Shown here: one piece after another, positions 8,210-16,450 of the stretch
How positions within the stretch are numbered: the stretch's first letter is position 1
How the letters are laid out: the number at the start of each line of letters is the position of its first letter
Origin: Mesorhizobium sp. B2-7-2
GTDB taxonomy: Bacteria; Pseudomonadota; Alphaproteobacteria; Rhizobiales; Rhizobiaceae
Direction of reading: 5' to 3'
NCBI RefSeq assembly: GCF_006440775.1
Contig: NZ_VFTZ01000011.1
Span: 1 to 64,000, forward strand
Length of the DNA: 64,000 bases
The notes under the pieces: generated by a model
The model's input: the letters and a program-made list of their open reading frames with translations, nothing else
Told to the model about the DNA's origin: nothing
The model's database searches: none
Made by a program: the position numbers and the translations under genes

Positions 8210-9143
8210 CGAGAATTCCGGCAGGCAGGCGGGCGAAGGCCGCATCAAGAACGCGATCCTGATAGCCGGGCCGACAGCCAGCGGCAAGTCGGCGCTAGCG
8301 CTTGATCTCGCCGAATGCAATGGCGGCGTCATCGTCAACACCGATTCCATGCAGGGCTATTCGGTGCTCGATGTCCTGACGGCGCGGCCGAGCGCCGCCG
8401 AAATGGCACGCGTTCCGCATTTCCTTTACGGCCATGTCCATCCCGCCACCGCCTATTCCACCGGCGCCTGGCTGCGCGACGTGACAAAGCTGATTGACGA
8501 CGGCGTGCTGTCGGGCCGTCCGGTCGCTTTCGTCGGCGGCACCGGGCTCTACTTCCGCGCGCTGGCCGAAGGCATCTCGGATATGCCGGACATTCCGGCG
8601 TCCGTCCGCGAGCGCTGGCGCTACGAGCTCAAGGAGCAAGGGGCCGAAAGGCTGCACCGCCTGCTGATGCACGAGGATTCGGCTGTGGCCATGCAACTCA
8701 GGCCGACCGACGGCCAGCGTATCGTTCGGGCGCTCGAAGTGCTCGACGCTTCCGGGCGCTCGATCCTCGAATGGCAGGCGGTGCGCGGTCGGCCGCTGAT
8801 CGATCGCGACAGCGCGCGCTTCCTGGTCATCGAGCCGGACCGCGAGCAACTGGTCCGGCGCATCGAGGCGCGTTTCGACCAGATGCTCGACAAGGGCGCT
8901 CTCGACGAAGTGCGTCGACTCACCGCTCTCGGTCTCGACCCGGACCTGCCGGCGATGAAAGCGATCGGCGTGCGGGAGCTGCAGGCGGCGATGGCCGGAC
9001 AATCGGATTTTCCAGCAGCCATTGAGCGCGCCAAGATCGCGACCCGGCAATATGCCAAGCGTCAGTCGACCTGGTTCAGGCATCAGCTGGGAGCGGAGTG
9101 GCGCAGGCTGCGGCCGGGCGACGAACCGGCTGTTCAGGACTGA
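8163..9143 (+). CDS. miaA: tRNA dimethylallyltransferase
   Basis: MiaA transfers a dimethylallyl group to N6 of A37 in tRNAs reading UNN codons. The 326-aa product has the P-loop GPTASGKS at 36-43, the NTDSMQ switch shortly after, GGTGLYFRAL, and the C-terminal ATRQYAKRQSTWFRHQ signature. The start is uncertain: ATG 8163 has GAGG five bases upstream and gives a 35-residue leader before the P-loop, whereas GTG 8193 would give a more usual N-terminus. With either start the gene overlaps the 5' end of serB on the opposite strand. Confidence 0.93.
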   Translation: MARASGRDTKVAISGIENSGRQAGEGRIKNAILIAGPTASGKSALALDLAECNGGVIVNTDSMQGYSVLDVLTARPSAAEMARVPHFLYGHVHPATAYSTGAWLRDVTKLIDDGVLSGRPVAFVGGTGLYFRALAEGISDMPDIPASVRERWRYELKEQGAERLHRLLMHEDSAVAMQLRPTDGQRIVRALEVLDASGRSILEWQAVRGRPLIDRDSARFLVIEPDREQLVRRIEARFDQMLDKGALDEVRRLTALGLDPDLPAMKAIGVRELQAAMAGQSDFPAAIERAKIATRQYAKRQSTWFRHQLGAEWRRLRPGDEPAVQD

Positions 9144-9266
9144 CTAAAAGCTTTTTCAATCAGCGCCTTAAAATCCCCGGCTCTAATTCTCGCCAAGGTT
9201 GCTCGGGTTAACTGTCCGTAAGGTCGGCCATGCCATAACCTCGGGGCTAGAGTGCGCGGGGAGTAG

Positions 9267-10058
9267 ATGCGTTTCCATAAGGCGGAATCCGCATTTTTCG
9301 TCTTTATTTTCGTGATCCTGGCCGCGGGCCTGGTGACCTACCACGCCTATGGCCAATTGCAGGACATCGCCGCCGACCTCGACACCGCATCGCGCGTCGA
9401 CAAAATTGTCTATCTCAACAAACTGCTGTTCGTCACCGGGGCGCTTCTGGCAACCGCGCTGTTCTTCGGCACCTTCTTCATCTACCCGCTGATCCGCGGC
9501 CAGGTGCGGGAAGAGGGCAAGCTCAGGGCCATGACGGTTTCGCTCAGCGCTCGCTCGCAGACGCTTGAGCAGGCGGCGCTCACCGACAGTCTCACCGGAA
9601 TGCAGAACCGCCGCTATTTCGACGATGCGCTGCGCGAATATCTGCACGAGTTTCGCCGCATCGACAGGCCAGTCGGGCTGATGATCCTCGATCTCGACCA
9701 TTTCAAGCAGGTCAACGATACGCATGGCCATGACGTCGGCGACGAGGTGCTGAGGGCCGTCGCTACCTGCCTGCGGGGCATGACACGCTATCACGACGTG
9801 GTGGCGCGGCTGGGCGGCGAGGAGTTTGCCGTCGTCACCCCCAACATGGATGTCGAATTGCTCGCCAGGTTCGCCGAGCGCATCCGCAAGGCGGTCGCCA
9901 ACATGTCGATCATGTCGGGCAACGTGCGGCTGAAGGTCACCACCAGCGTCGGCCTTGCCGTCTGGGACCACAAGGAGAGCGCGGAGGATTTCTACCGCCG
10001 CGCCGACCGCCAGCTCTATGAGGCGAAGAAGCAAGGCCGCAACCGCGTCTGCGCCTAA
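9267..10058 (+). CDS. Membrane-anchored GGDEF diguanylate cyclase
   Basis: The protein likely makes cyclic di-GMP from two GTP. Of 263 residues, the first 80 hold two membrane helices (about 8-26 and 52-74) around a short periplasmic loop, followed by a linker helix and a GGDEF domain. The active-site signature GGEEF is at 183-187, and RYHD at 174-177 lies exactly five residues before it, so the product-inhibition I-site (RxxD) is intact. The cyclase is therefore predicted active and feedback-regulated. No EAL domain follows. A PilZ-domain protein near 42.7 kb could be one receptor of the signal. Confidence 0.92.
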   Translation: MRFHKAESAFFVFIFVILAAGLVTYHAYGQLQDIAADLDTASRVDKIVYLNKLLFVTGALLATALFFGTFFIYPLIRGQVREEGKLRAMTVSLSARSQTLEQAALTDSLTGMQNRRYFDDALREYLHEFRRIDRPVGLMILDLDHFKQVNDTHGHDVGDEVLRAVATCLRGMTRYHDVVARLGGEEFAVVTPNMDVELLARFAERIRKAVANMSIMSGNVRLKVTTSVGLAVWDHKESAEDFYRRADRQLYEAKKQGRNRVCA

Positions 10059-10081
10059 AATTCCGAAGATGAATTCGTGAG

Positions 10082-10183
10082 GCTGGCCGTATGCCGCCAT
10101 TTGCTGCGCTTCCGGTGCTCACGGACTTTTATGTCCGCTCCGCTCCGGTTCTCGCAAACGGCACCATCCGACTCAGCCTGACG
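10082..10183. repeat. CGCTTCCGGTGCTCAC-type dispersed repeat, copy 1
   Basis: The 166-bp gap between the diguanylate cyclase and the HerA-like gene carries a repeat whose core (from 10104) contains CTGCGCTTCCGGTGCTCAC, a small hairpin CGGAC-TTTTAT-GTCCG and CGCTCCGCTCCGG. The same ordered blocks recur at about 22066-22236 with a different inner hairpin (GTAC-GAAAA-GTAC). The conserved outer blocks and covarying inner stem suggest a structured mobile repeat. Confidence 0.65.
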
Positions 10184-10224
10184 AATTCCCTATCGGAATT
10201 TGCGTGTCTTGCAGCGCCGCCAGA

Positions 10225-12057
10225 TCAGTCGTTGAGCTGGCGCATGCCGAAGGTCGAGGGCTTCAGGCCGTAGCGCGTGTCGAAGTCGTCGTCCGGCTGC
10301 ACGCGCGCGGCGGTGGCCGGCTTCTTGTAGTCTGGGTCGCCGGCCTGGCGGGAAGAATCCACAGCCTCGGCGAAGGCCATGGCCTGCTGCGGCTTCGGCA
10401 CGTTGCGCAGCCGCTCGACGATCATGGCGAGATCGACGTCGTTGCCATCCACGGAGGGATCGATCTTCTCGCCCTTCGCGGTGCCCGGGATGAACTCCTG
10501 CGGCAGCTTCTCGAACTTCAGCCGCATGGTGGTCGCCACGCCTTCGCCGAAGGCGATGGCTTCGCGCTGCCCCATCGAGGAGAGGAACGCCAGGGTCGAG
10601 GCCGAGGAATCGGCGATCGCCGAGCGGATGATGGCCTGGTCCTGCTCGTTGGCAAGCCGCATGGCGAAGAAGGTCGAGCACTGCGACAGGATGGTCGGGT
10701 CGAGCTCGCCCGGACGCTGGGTGACGACGCCGAGATAGCAGCCGTATTTGCGGCCTTCCTTGGCGATGCGCGACAGCGCGTGCCTTGTCGGCGCGAAGCC
10801 GAGACGCGGATCGGCCGGCATGTAGCGATGGGCTTCCTCGCAAAGCAGCAGCAGCTTCAGCCGGCCCTCGCTCCACAGCGCCAGGTCGAAGGCCAGGCGT
10901 GCCAGCACCGAGCAGACCGAGTTGACGACTTCCGAAGGCATGCCCGCCATCTCGAAGCAGGTCACCGGGCGTCCATGGTTGGGGACGCGGAAGATGTTGC
11001 CGATCGTTTCGTGGATGGTGTCCTCGATCAGCCGCGAATTGAACATGAAGCGGTAGCGCGGATCGGCCGCCGCCGATTCGATGCGCGTCTTCAGCGATTT
11101 CAAGGTCGGGCGGTCGTTCTTGCTTTCGAGCATGCCCATGCGCTCGTCGATCTGCTTGATGAGATCGGCAATGCGATAAGGCACCGGCGTGTCCGCCGTC
11201 AGCGCGTCGCTGCCGCGCCTGACATAGGTGCCGGAATTCGGGTTGCGGTAAAGGTTCTTGGCGGCCGGGATCAGGTCGCGCAGGACATCCACTTCCTCGG
11301 GCACCGTCTCGCGGCCGCGAAACAGCACTTCGGCGAACTCCTCCAGCCTGAACATCCAGAACGGCAGGTCGAGCGTCTTGGAATCGACCTTCACGCAATA
11401 TTCCGGCAGCGAGGCGGCGAACTCGTTATGCGGGTCGAGGATGAGCACGCGCAGATCCGGACGCGCTTCGATCGTCTTGCGCAACAGCAGCGAGACAGCT
11501 GTCGACTTGCCGACACCGGTGGTGCCGACGATGGCGAAATGACGCGCCAGCGTGTCGTCGATGGCGATGTTGGCATCGATCGATTCATCCTGCGACAGCG
11601 TGCCGATGGTCACCGAATGGCGCCCGGCCAGATCGTAGACCGCCTGCAGGTCGCGGGTTCGGATGCGGTGAGCGATGGCGCCGATATGCGGATAGGTGGT
11701 GATGCCACGGTCGAACACCGGCTTGGCGCCGGGGTCGACGCCGTCGCGCACTTCGCCGACCAGTTCGACGCTGACCTCAATCGGATTCTGCCCTTCGTGG
11801 TTCCAGGCGCGATCCGATTTGCCGATGGCATAGACAAGGCCGACCGTTCGTGTCGAACCGAGATTGATGGAGATCATCTTACCGACGGTCCAAAGGCCGC
11901 TGATCGCGCCTTCGGTATCTTCGGCATGGGCACTGATGGTGGCGCGCGCGCCGTCGCATTGCACGACATTGCCCAGAATACGCTTGTCGTTCTGCTGGAT
12001 GTTGCGGCGCTCCTGCGAAGTCGGTTCGCCAACGGAGGCTTCGCGTTCGACAAACAT
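10225..12057 (-). CDS. HerA-like ATP-binding protein (DUF87 domain)
   Basis: The 610-aa protein belongs to the HerA/FtsK branch of P-loop ATPases. The N-terminal about 150 residues form a beta-barrel HAS-type domain; Walker A GTTGVGKST lies at 178-186, Walker B LLLLCEEAHRY at 402-411 with two acidic residues, and a VVTQRPGELDP segment near 445 is the usual motif after Walker B. Such proteins are DNA translocases in end resection (with NurA) or in defence systems. No NurA-like nuclease or other defence gene lies nearby and the gene is monocistronic, so the partner is unknown. Confidence 0.85.
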   Translation of the reverse strand: MFVEREASVGEPTSQERRNIQQNDKRILGNVVQCDGARATISAHAEDTEGAISGLWTVGKMISINLGSTRTVGLVYAIGKSDRAWNHEGQNPIEVSVELVGEVRDGVDPGAKPVFDRGITTYPHIGAIAHRIRTRDLQAVYDLAGRHSVTIGTLSQDESIDANIAIDDTLARHFAIVGTTGVGKSTAVSLLLRKTIEARPDLRVLILDPHNEFAASLPEYCVKVDSKTLDLPFWMFRLEEFAEVLFRGRETVPEEVDVLRDLIPAAKNLYRNPNSGTYVRRGSDALTADTPVPYRIADLIKQIDERMGMLESKNDRPTLKSLKTRIESAAADPRYRFMFNSRLIEDTIHETIGNIFRVPNHGRPVTCFEMAGMPSEVVNSVCSVLARLAFDLALWSEGRLKLLLLCEEAHRYMPADPRLGFAPTRHALSRIAKEGRKYGCYLGVVTQRPGELDPTILSQCSTFFAMRLANEQDQAIIRSAIADSSASTLAFLSSMGQREAIAFGEGVATTMRLKFEKLPQEFIPGTAKGEKIDPSVDGNDVDLAMIVERLRNVPKPQQAMAFAEAVDSSRQAGDPDYKKPATAARVQPDDDFDTRYGLKPSTFGMRQLND

Positions 12058-12192
12058 GGCTGGCCTGATCCCATTCCCCTAGAGCTTCGACCCTACCCAA
12101 TCGGGGTTAAAGTCAGGTGAGGTTGGATGGTGTAGGCAGCGTTAAGCCCGGCGCGACAATTCGATCGACTGGCCTCTTTCCAGGCTGAAAAA

Positions 12193-12228
12193 ATCCGATA
12201 TATTGGACGAATGGATGATATATCGGAT
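12193..12228. promoter_or_regulatory. Perfect 11-bp inverted repeat straddling the XRE-cupin start codon
   Basis: ATCCGATATAT at 12193-12203 and its exact complement ATATATCGGAT at 12218-12228 flank a 14-bp spacer that contains the start codon of the XRE-cupin gene (12211). It looks like an autoregulatory operator, or an RNA stem that would hide the start codon. It is the only AT-rich perfect palindrome of this length nearby. Confidence 0.7.
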
Positions 12229-12777
12229 AGCATTACCGCCACGATCGGCAGGCGGATACGCTCCGAAAGAACGGTGAGGGTTTGGTCGCTCGCCGAATTG
12301 GCCGAGCGCTCGGACGTTTCGAAGGCGATGCTGAGCGCCATCGAACGCGGTACGACCAGTCCGACCGCAGCGCTTCTGGTGCGCATCGCGGCGGCCTTCG
12401 GCATGACGCTGTCGACGCTGATTGCACGGGCCGAGATGCAAGGCGGCGGTATTTCGCGCCGGGACGAGCAGCCGATCTGGCAGGATCCGGCAACCGGGTA
12501 CATCAGGCGGCATCTATCGCCGGCATCGCAGATGCCGCTGGAACTGGTCAGGGTCAGCCTTCCGGCAGGTGCCAAAGTCAGTTTGCCGGCGGCGTCCTAC
12601 GCCTTTATCAAACAGCAGATATGGCTGATCGAAGGACGGCTCGATTTCACCGAGGGCGATGTGGTGCACCGGCTCGAGCCTGGCGACTGCCTGGCGCTGG
12701 GCGCGCCCTCGGATTGCGTCTTTCATGCTCCCGGACCGGATGCGGCGGAGTATCTCGTGGCGCTGGTCAGGGACTGA
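12211..12777 (+). CDS. XRE family transcriptional regulator with C-terminal cupin domain
   Basis: The 188-aa protein has a helix-turn-helix at about 9-65 (IGRRIRSERTVRVWSLAELA, then SKAMLSAIERG) and a cupin-like sensor domain at about 105-185 (VSLPAGAKVSLPAA, LIEGRLDF, HRLEPGDCLALGAP). Such regulators usually bind a small ligand in the cupin barrel and control a nearby enzyme or transporter. The two genes downstream (102-aa unknown protein and a GNAT) are the most likely targets. A perfect inverted repeat overlaps its own start codon, suggesting autoregulation. Confidence 0.9.
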   Translation: MDDISDSITATIGRRIRSERTVRVWSLAELAERSDVSKAMLSAIERGTTSPTAALLVRIAAAFGMTLSTLIARAEMQGGGISRRDEQPIWQDPATGYIRRHLSPASQMPLELVRVSLPAGAKVSLPAASYAFIKQQIWLIEGRLDFTEGDVVHRLEPGDCLALGAPSDCVFHAPGPDAAEYLVALVRD

Positions 12778-12782
12778 CTCCG

Positions 12783-13091
12783 ATGTCTCGCCGGCCAAAA
12801 CGCTCGCACAATGGCGGGCCGCCGCTCGACGACTATGACGGCCCGCCCTGGGGCAAGGGCGATGCCTACATTTTCCTCGCCTGGCGCGCCGCCCACGACG
12901 AGGCGTGGAGGGCGCCAAGCGACGCCGTCATGCTGATGCGGCTGGAACGGGCCGAGCGGCTCGGTCTGACCTATGAGGAATATACGCTCGAGATCCTGGA
13001 GCGTGGCCGCCATCTCAGCGAGGACGACGCCGACCGTATTGCCGAAATCCGGCGGGCGCGACGACGCAAACGCATCGGCCATTTCGAATGA
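12783..13091 (+). CDS. Conserved hypothetical protein, 102 aa
   Basis: I do not recognise a named family. The 102-aa product starts MSRRPKRSHNGGPPLDD, is rich in Asp/Arg, contains a helical middle part with two Trp (FLAWRAAHDEAWRAP) and ends in a basic RRARRRKR stretch. There is no signal peptide or membrane segment, so it is cytoplasmic and perhaps nucleic-acid binding. It starts five bases after the XRE-cupin stop, which makes cotranscription almost certain. The frame also runs upstream through the regulator, but that part is a shadow. Confidence 0.7.
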   Translation: MSRRPKRSHNGGPPLDDYDGPPWGKGDAYIFLAWRAAHDEAWRAPSDAVMLMRLERAERLGLTYEEYTLEILERGRHLSEDDADRIAEIRRARRRKRIGHFE

Positions 13092-13128
13092 CCTGTCCCC
13101 GATGTTTCGTCACCTGGAGAGCACCAGC

Positions 13129-13668
13129 ATGAATTCCCTTGAAATCCGGGCGTTGCGCGACGATGCGGCGACCATCGCGATGCTCACCGACCTGCTGATC
13201 GAGACGGTCGCCGCCGGCGGATCGGTGAGCTTCATGCATCCATTGTCGGCGGAGGCGGCGCGGGATTTCTGGCGCAAGTCGCTTGCGGCGGCCGCGCGCG
13301 GCGAAAGGGCGGTGCTGGGCGCATGGCATGGCGAGGCGCTTGCCGGCACCGTCACGCTGTTGCTCGACTTCCCGCCCAACCAACCGCACCGCGCCGAGAT
13401 CGCCAAGCTGATGACCGGCCGGAACCATCGCGGCAAAGGCATCGCGACCGCCCTGATGCGGGCAGCGGAGAACCTGGCCGTCGACAAAGGCCGTACGCTG
13501 CTGGTGCTGGACACGGCCAGCGAAGAGGGCGCGGCCGGGCTTTATGAGAAACTTGGTTTCACCTTGGCCGGTGAGATCCCCGATTTCGCGCTTAAGCCAC
13601 ATGGCGGGCTCACCGGCACCCTTATCTACTGGAAACGGATCGGGGCAGCGGCCGACAGGCTATCCTGA
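13129..13668 (+). CDS. GNAT family N-acetyltransferase
   Basis: The 179-aa protein has a GNAT fold: the acetyl-CoA loop is seen in MTGRNHRGKGIATALMRAAE (R/Q-x-x-G-K-G-A), followed by LLVLDTASEEGAAGLYEKLGF, the typical motif B. The substrate is unknown. The ATG at 13129 has GGAGAG upstream; ATG 13102 is an alternative. It lies in the XRE-cupin group and converges on the LysR gene, overlapping it by 9 bp at the 3' end. Confidence 0.87.
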   Translation: MNSLEIRALRDDAATIAMLTDLLIETVAAGGSVSFMHPLSAEAARDFWRKSLAAAARGERAVLGAWHGEALAGTVTLLLDFPPNQPHRAEIAKLMTGRNHRGKGIATALMRAAENLAVDKGRTLLVLDTASEEGAAGLYEKLGFTLAGEIPDFALKPHGGLTGTLIYWKRIGAAADRLS

Positions 13669-14544
13669 AATCCTGGCGATGCGCGACAGAAGCCAGCGGC
13701 TAAAATCCTGCTCGGCGCCGGAGAGCCGCGACGATGACGGTCTCGTCAGGAAATGGCCCGACGGGCTCGAAAGCTCGAAATCCGAAAGCCTGATGAGAAC
13801 CTTGTCCTTGAGGGCCGCGTCGATCAGTGGCCGCGAGCCGAGCAGCGCCCCGGCGCCGACCTTCGCGGCTTCCATGGCGGCGACGAAACTGTCGAAGCGG
13901 TGCGAGCGGCGGGGATGGCCGGAAACGCCCGCGGCGGCGAACCATTCCGCCCACATCTCGCGCGCGCCCGCCACCAGGAGAAGCGGCAATGACGTCCACT
14001 CGCCACCTTGGGCGAGCGGCGGAGCCGCGACCGGGACAAGCCGCTCGACGGTCAGCCTGTCGGCCTCACGCCCGGGAAAGGATCCGTTGCCGAAGCGTAT
14101 GTCAAGCGCCGAGCCCGGCTGGTCGTAGTCGGTCGGCCGATGGATGGTCACCAAATCGAGCCGGATCTGCGGCAGCACCTTTGCCAGGTCCGGAAGAGCC
14201 GGGACCAGCACCAGCATCGCGAAGGAGATGGGGACGCGGATGCTGACGATCTGCACGGCACGCGGCTCGAACAGCTCGTTCGTGCTGTTGCCGATGGTCG
14301 CGAATGCCGACTGGATGTGCGGGAGATAGGCTGCGCCTTCCGGCGACAATGCCACGCCGCGCGCCAGGCGCGCAAACAATCGCGTCTTGAGCCGCTCCTC
14401 CAGAAAACGGATGTGCTGGCTGACGGCGGCTTGCGTAAGCCCGAGCTCGGCGGCCGCGGCGGTGAAGTTCGACAGGCGGGCGGCAGCCTCGAAACTGCGC
14501 AGCCAGTCGAGCGGAGGCATCGTGTCGAAAGTTCTTCCAGCCAT
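13660..14544 (-). CDS. LysR family transcriptional regulator (GcvA-like)
   Basis: The 294-aa protein has the winged helix of LysR regulators at about 9-70 (LRSFEAAARLSNFTAAAAE, then TQAAVSQHIRFLEE) and a periplasmic-binding-like sensor domain afterwards. The start PPLDWLRSFEAAAR is typical of the GcvA subgroup. It is transcribed away from tmpA across a 111-bp gap that holds a perfect ATAATT-TG-AATTAT palindrome, so it probably controls tmpAB with the phosphonate or betaine as effector; this is inferred from position. Confidence 0.9.
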   Translation of the reverse strand: MAGRTFDTMPPLDWLRSFEAAARLSNFTAAAAELGLTQAAVSQHIRFLEERLKTRLFARLARGVALSPEGAAYLPHIQSAFATIGNSTNELFEPRAVQIVSIRVPISFAMLVLVPALPDLAKVLPQIRLDLVTIHRPTDYDQPGSALDIRFGNGSFPGREADRLTVERLVPVAAPPLAQGGEWTSLPLLLVAGAREMWAEWFAAAGVSGHPRRSHRFDSFVAAMEAAKVGAGALLGSRPLIDAALKDKVLIRLSDFELSSPSGHFLTRPSSSRLSGAEQDFSRWLLSRIARISG

Positions 14545-14574
14545 CAGAAATTTGGCGCCAATACCCGAAAAACG

Positions 14575-14588
14575 ATAATTTGAATTAT
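14575..14588. promoter_or_regulatory. Probable LysR operator between LysR and tmpA
   Basis: ATAATT-TG-AATTAT is a perfect 6-bp-arm palindrome in the 111-bp divergent intergenic region and contains a T-N10/11-A type LysR box. It lies about 31 bp upstream of the LysR start and 68 bp upstream of tmpA, a fitting place to control both. Confidence 0.55.
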
Positions 14589-14655
14589 GCCTTTGATGAA
14601 GCCACCATGCAATCCGTGCCCCTAGTGGCGGGGAAAGGATGGGAGCTTTCGGGAC

Positions 14656-15807
14656 ATGTTGAGGACGGCAACGCTAGCCGACGACGGACGAGTGATCGAG
14701 CTTTGCTGGAAGGACGGAACGGTGAGCCGCTTCCATGCCATATGGCTGCGCGACAACGCGCTGGACGACAAGACGCGCAGCGCCGGCAACGGACAGCGGC
14801 TGATCACCATCCTCGATATTCCGGCTGAGACGCGGATCGGCGCGGCAACGATCAAGGGCGAGCTGCTCGAAGTCACGTTCGTTCCCGATGGCAAGATCGT
14901 CGGCTTTCCCGCCGGCTGGCTGCGCGGCCATGCCTATGATCGCAAGGAGGTGCGCGAGCCTGGCTGGACGGCAAGCGACATAGAGCGCTGGACGAAAGCC
15001 ACGATGCAGAATTCCGTGCCGCGCGCGGCCTATGCCGAGGCCAGCCGCGACAGCAATGTGCTGCGGCAATGGCTGGCCGCGGTCCGCAGCTTCGGCTTCG
15101 CTATCATGGACGGCCTGCCTGCCGAATCCGGCGCGCTGTGCAAGGTGGCGGACCTGTTCGGCTATATAAGGGAGACCAATTACGGGCGCTGGTTTGAGGT
15201 GCGCGCAGAGGTCAATCCGAACAATCTCGCCTACACCAATCTCGGCCTGCAGGCGCATACCGACAATCCCTATCGCGATCCGGTGCCGACGCTGCAGATC
15301 CTCGCCTGCATCGAGAACACGGTGGAAGGCGGCGAGTCCAGCGTCGTCGACGGGTTTGCGGTGGCGGCGGCACTCCAGGCGGAAAACCCGGACGGCTTCC
15401 GGCTGCTCTCTTCCTATCCGGCGCGTTTCGAATATGCCGGCTCGTCGGGTGTGCGGCTCCAGTCCAAGCGGCCGATGATCGAACTCGGGCCCGATGGCGA
15501 GCTCATCTGCATCCGCTTCAACAACCGCTCGCTGGCCCCGACCGTCGATGTGCCCTTCGCTGAGATGGACAAATATTATGCGGCCTATCGCCGGTTCGCC
15601 GAGCTGATCGAGGATCCTGCCTTCGAGGTCACGTTCAAGCTCGAGGCGGGGCAATGCTTCATCGTCGACAACACCCGCGTCATGCATGCGCGCAAGGCGT
15701 TTTCCGGCAGCGGCAAGCGCTGGCTGCAGGGCTGCTACGCCGACAAGGACGGCCTGCTGTCGACGCTTGCCGCGATCGAGCATGGTTTCCAGGAGGCGGC
15801 GGAATGA
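14656..15807 (+). CDS. tmpA: Probable 2-(trimethylamino)ethylphosphonate dioxygenase (TmpA; BBOX/TauD family)
   Basis: This Fe(II)/2-oxoglutarate oxygenase resembles gamma-butyrobetaine hydroxylase: an N-terminal GBBH-like domain (about 10-95) and a TauD domain with iron ligands H201 and D203 (LQAHTDNP) and distal H344 (RVMHARKAF). Taken alone it would be called BBOX. The next gene, overlapping by 4 bp, is a PhnZ-type HD oxygenase, and this BBOX-like/PhnZ-like pair is the known TmpA/TmpB couple: TmpA hydroxylates C1 of 2-(trimethylamino)ethylphosphonate and TmpB cleaves the C-P bond to glycine betaine and phosphate. The substrate is inferred from the pairing, not from active-site residues. 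The cysteine cluster of animal BBOX is not seen. Confidence 0.78.
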   Translation: MLRTATLADDGRVIELCWKDGTVSRFHAIWLRDNALDDKTRSAGNGQRLITILDIPAETRIGAATIKGELLEVTFVPDGKIVGFPAGWLRGHAYDRKEVREPGWTASDIERWTKATMQNSVPRAAYAEASRDSNVLRQWLAAVRSFGFAIMDGLPAESGALCKVADLFGYIRETNYGRWFEVRAEVNPNNLAYTNLGLQAHTDNPYRDPVPTLQILACIENTVEGGESSVVDGFAVAAALQAENPDGFRLLSSYPARFEYAGSSGVRLQSKRPMIELGPDGELICIRFNNRSLAPTVDVPFAEMDKYYAAYRRFAELIEDPAFEVTFKLEAGQCFIVDNTRVMHARKAFSGSGKRWLQGCYADKDGLLSTLAAIEHGFQEAAE

Positions 15808-16394
15808 AGCCGAACGAATTGAACGCAGGCAACATCGTCGAGTTCATCGCCGATATTTTCGAGCGCCGCGGCGCCGAATCCTATCTCGGCGAGCCGGTCA
15901 CCATGTCAGAGCATATGCTGCAGGGCGCGTGGCTGGCCGAGCAGGACGGCGCGCCGGAGGAGCTTGTGGCGGCGGCGCTGCTGCACGACATAGGCCACTA
16001 CACCAGCGAGTTCGGCACCTATTCGCCCGACGACGTCGAGGACAAGCACCATGACGAGGCGGGCGGTGAGGTGCTGGCGCCGTTCTTCCCGCCGGTCATC
16101 GTCGAATGCGTCAGGCTGCATGTCTCGGCCAAGCGTTATCTGTGCGCCACCGATCCGACCTATTTCGGCAAGCTGTCGCCGGCTTCGGTGCATACGCTGT
16201 CGCTGCAGGGCGGGCCGATGAGCGCGGAGGAGGTGGCTGAGTTCCGCAGCAATCCCTTCCACGACGAAGCGGTGCGCGTGCGGATCTGGGACGAGGGCGG
16301 CAAGGTCGCCGACATGAAGACGCGGGCCTTTCGCGACTACGTGCCGTTGCTCGATCGAGTGGTGAAGAAGTTCGCGGCTGAAAAGGCGGCATAG
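15804..16394 (+). CDS. tmpB: Probable (R)-1-hydroxy-2-(trimethylamino)ethylphosphonate oxygenase (TmpB; PhnZ-like HD domain)
   Basis: The 196-aa protein is an HD-domain mixed-valent di-iron oxygenase. Against PhnZ from memory, the metal ligands fall in place: H37, H61-D62 (LLHDIGH), H83 (DKHHDEA), H106 and D163; Y27 and E30 match the Tyr/Glu pair that gates the open iron site in PhnZ (SYLGE). It should oxidise the 1-hydroxyphosphonate made by TmpA, releasing phosphate and glycine betaine. The ATG overlaps the tmpA stop (ATGA), so the two are coupled. PhnZ proper acts with a PhyH-type PhnY, which is not the partner here. Confidence 0.78.
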   Translation: MKPNELNAGNIVEFIADIFERRGAESYLGEPVTMSEHMLQGAWLAEQDGAPEELVAAALLHDIGHYTSEFGTYSPDDVEDKHHDEAGGEVLAPFFPPVIVECVRLHVSAKRYLCATDPTYFGKLSPASVHTLSLQGGPMSAEEVAEFRSNPFHDEAVRVRIWDEGGKVADMKTRAFRDYVPLLDRVVKKFAAEKAA

Positions 16395-16396
16395 AC

Positions 16397-16430
16397 GGCA
16401 GAAGCCCGGCCGGTCGGCCGGCTTTCTGCC
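16397..16430. terminator. Bidirectional terminator between tmpB and the flavin monooxygenase
   Basis: A long near-perfect stem (GGCAGAAGCCCGGCCG / CGGCCGGCTTTCTGCC) with a 2-base centre lies between the two converging genes. It can end transcription from both sides. Confidence 0.7.
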
Positions 16431-16450
16431 ATCCGCGAGCGCGCCGTGCG

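Noticed and set aside
10225..12057. HerA-based antiphage defence system
   Set aside because: No nuclease, SIR2, DUF4297 or NurA partner is adjacent; flanking genes are ordinary, so a defence role is not supported.
10204..12120. Long plus-strand open frame opposite the HerA-like gene
   Set aside because: Composition is Arg/His/Gly/Asp-rich without any domain, as expected for an antisense shadow of a high-GC gene; the minus-strand protein has clear Walker motifs.
14656..15807. Carnitine biosynthesis gamma-butyrobetaine hydroxylase
   Set aside because: Possible from this gene alone, but the overlapping PhnZ-type partner fits the TmpA/TmpB phosphonate pathway better; kept as the main alternative.
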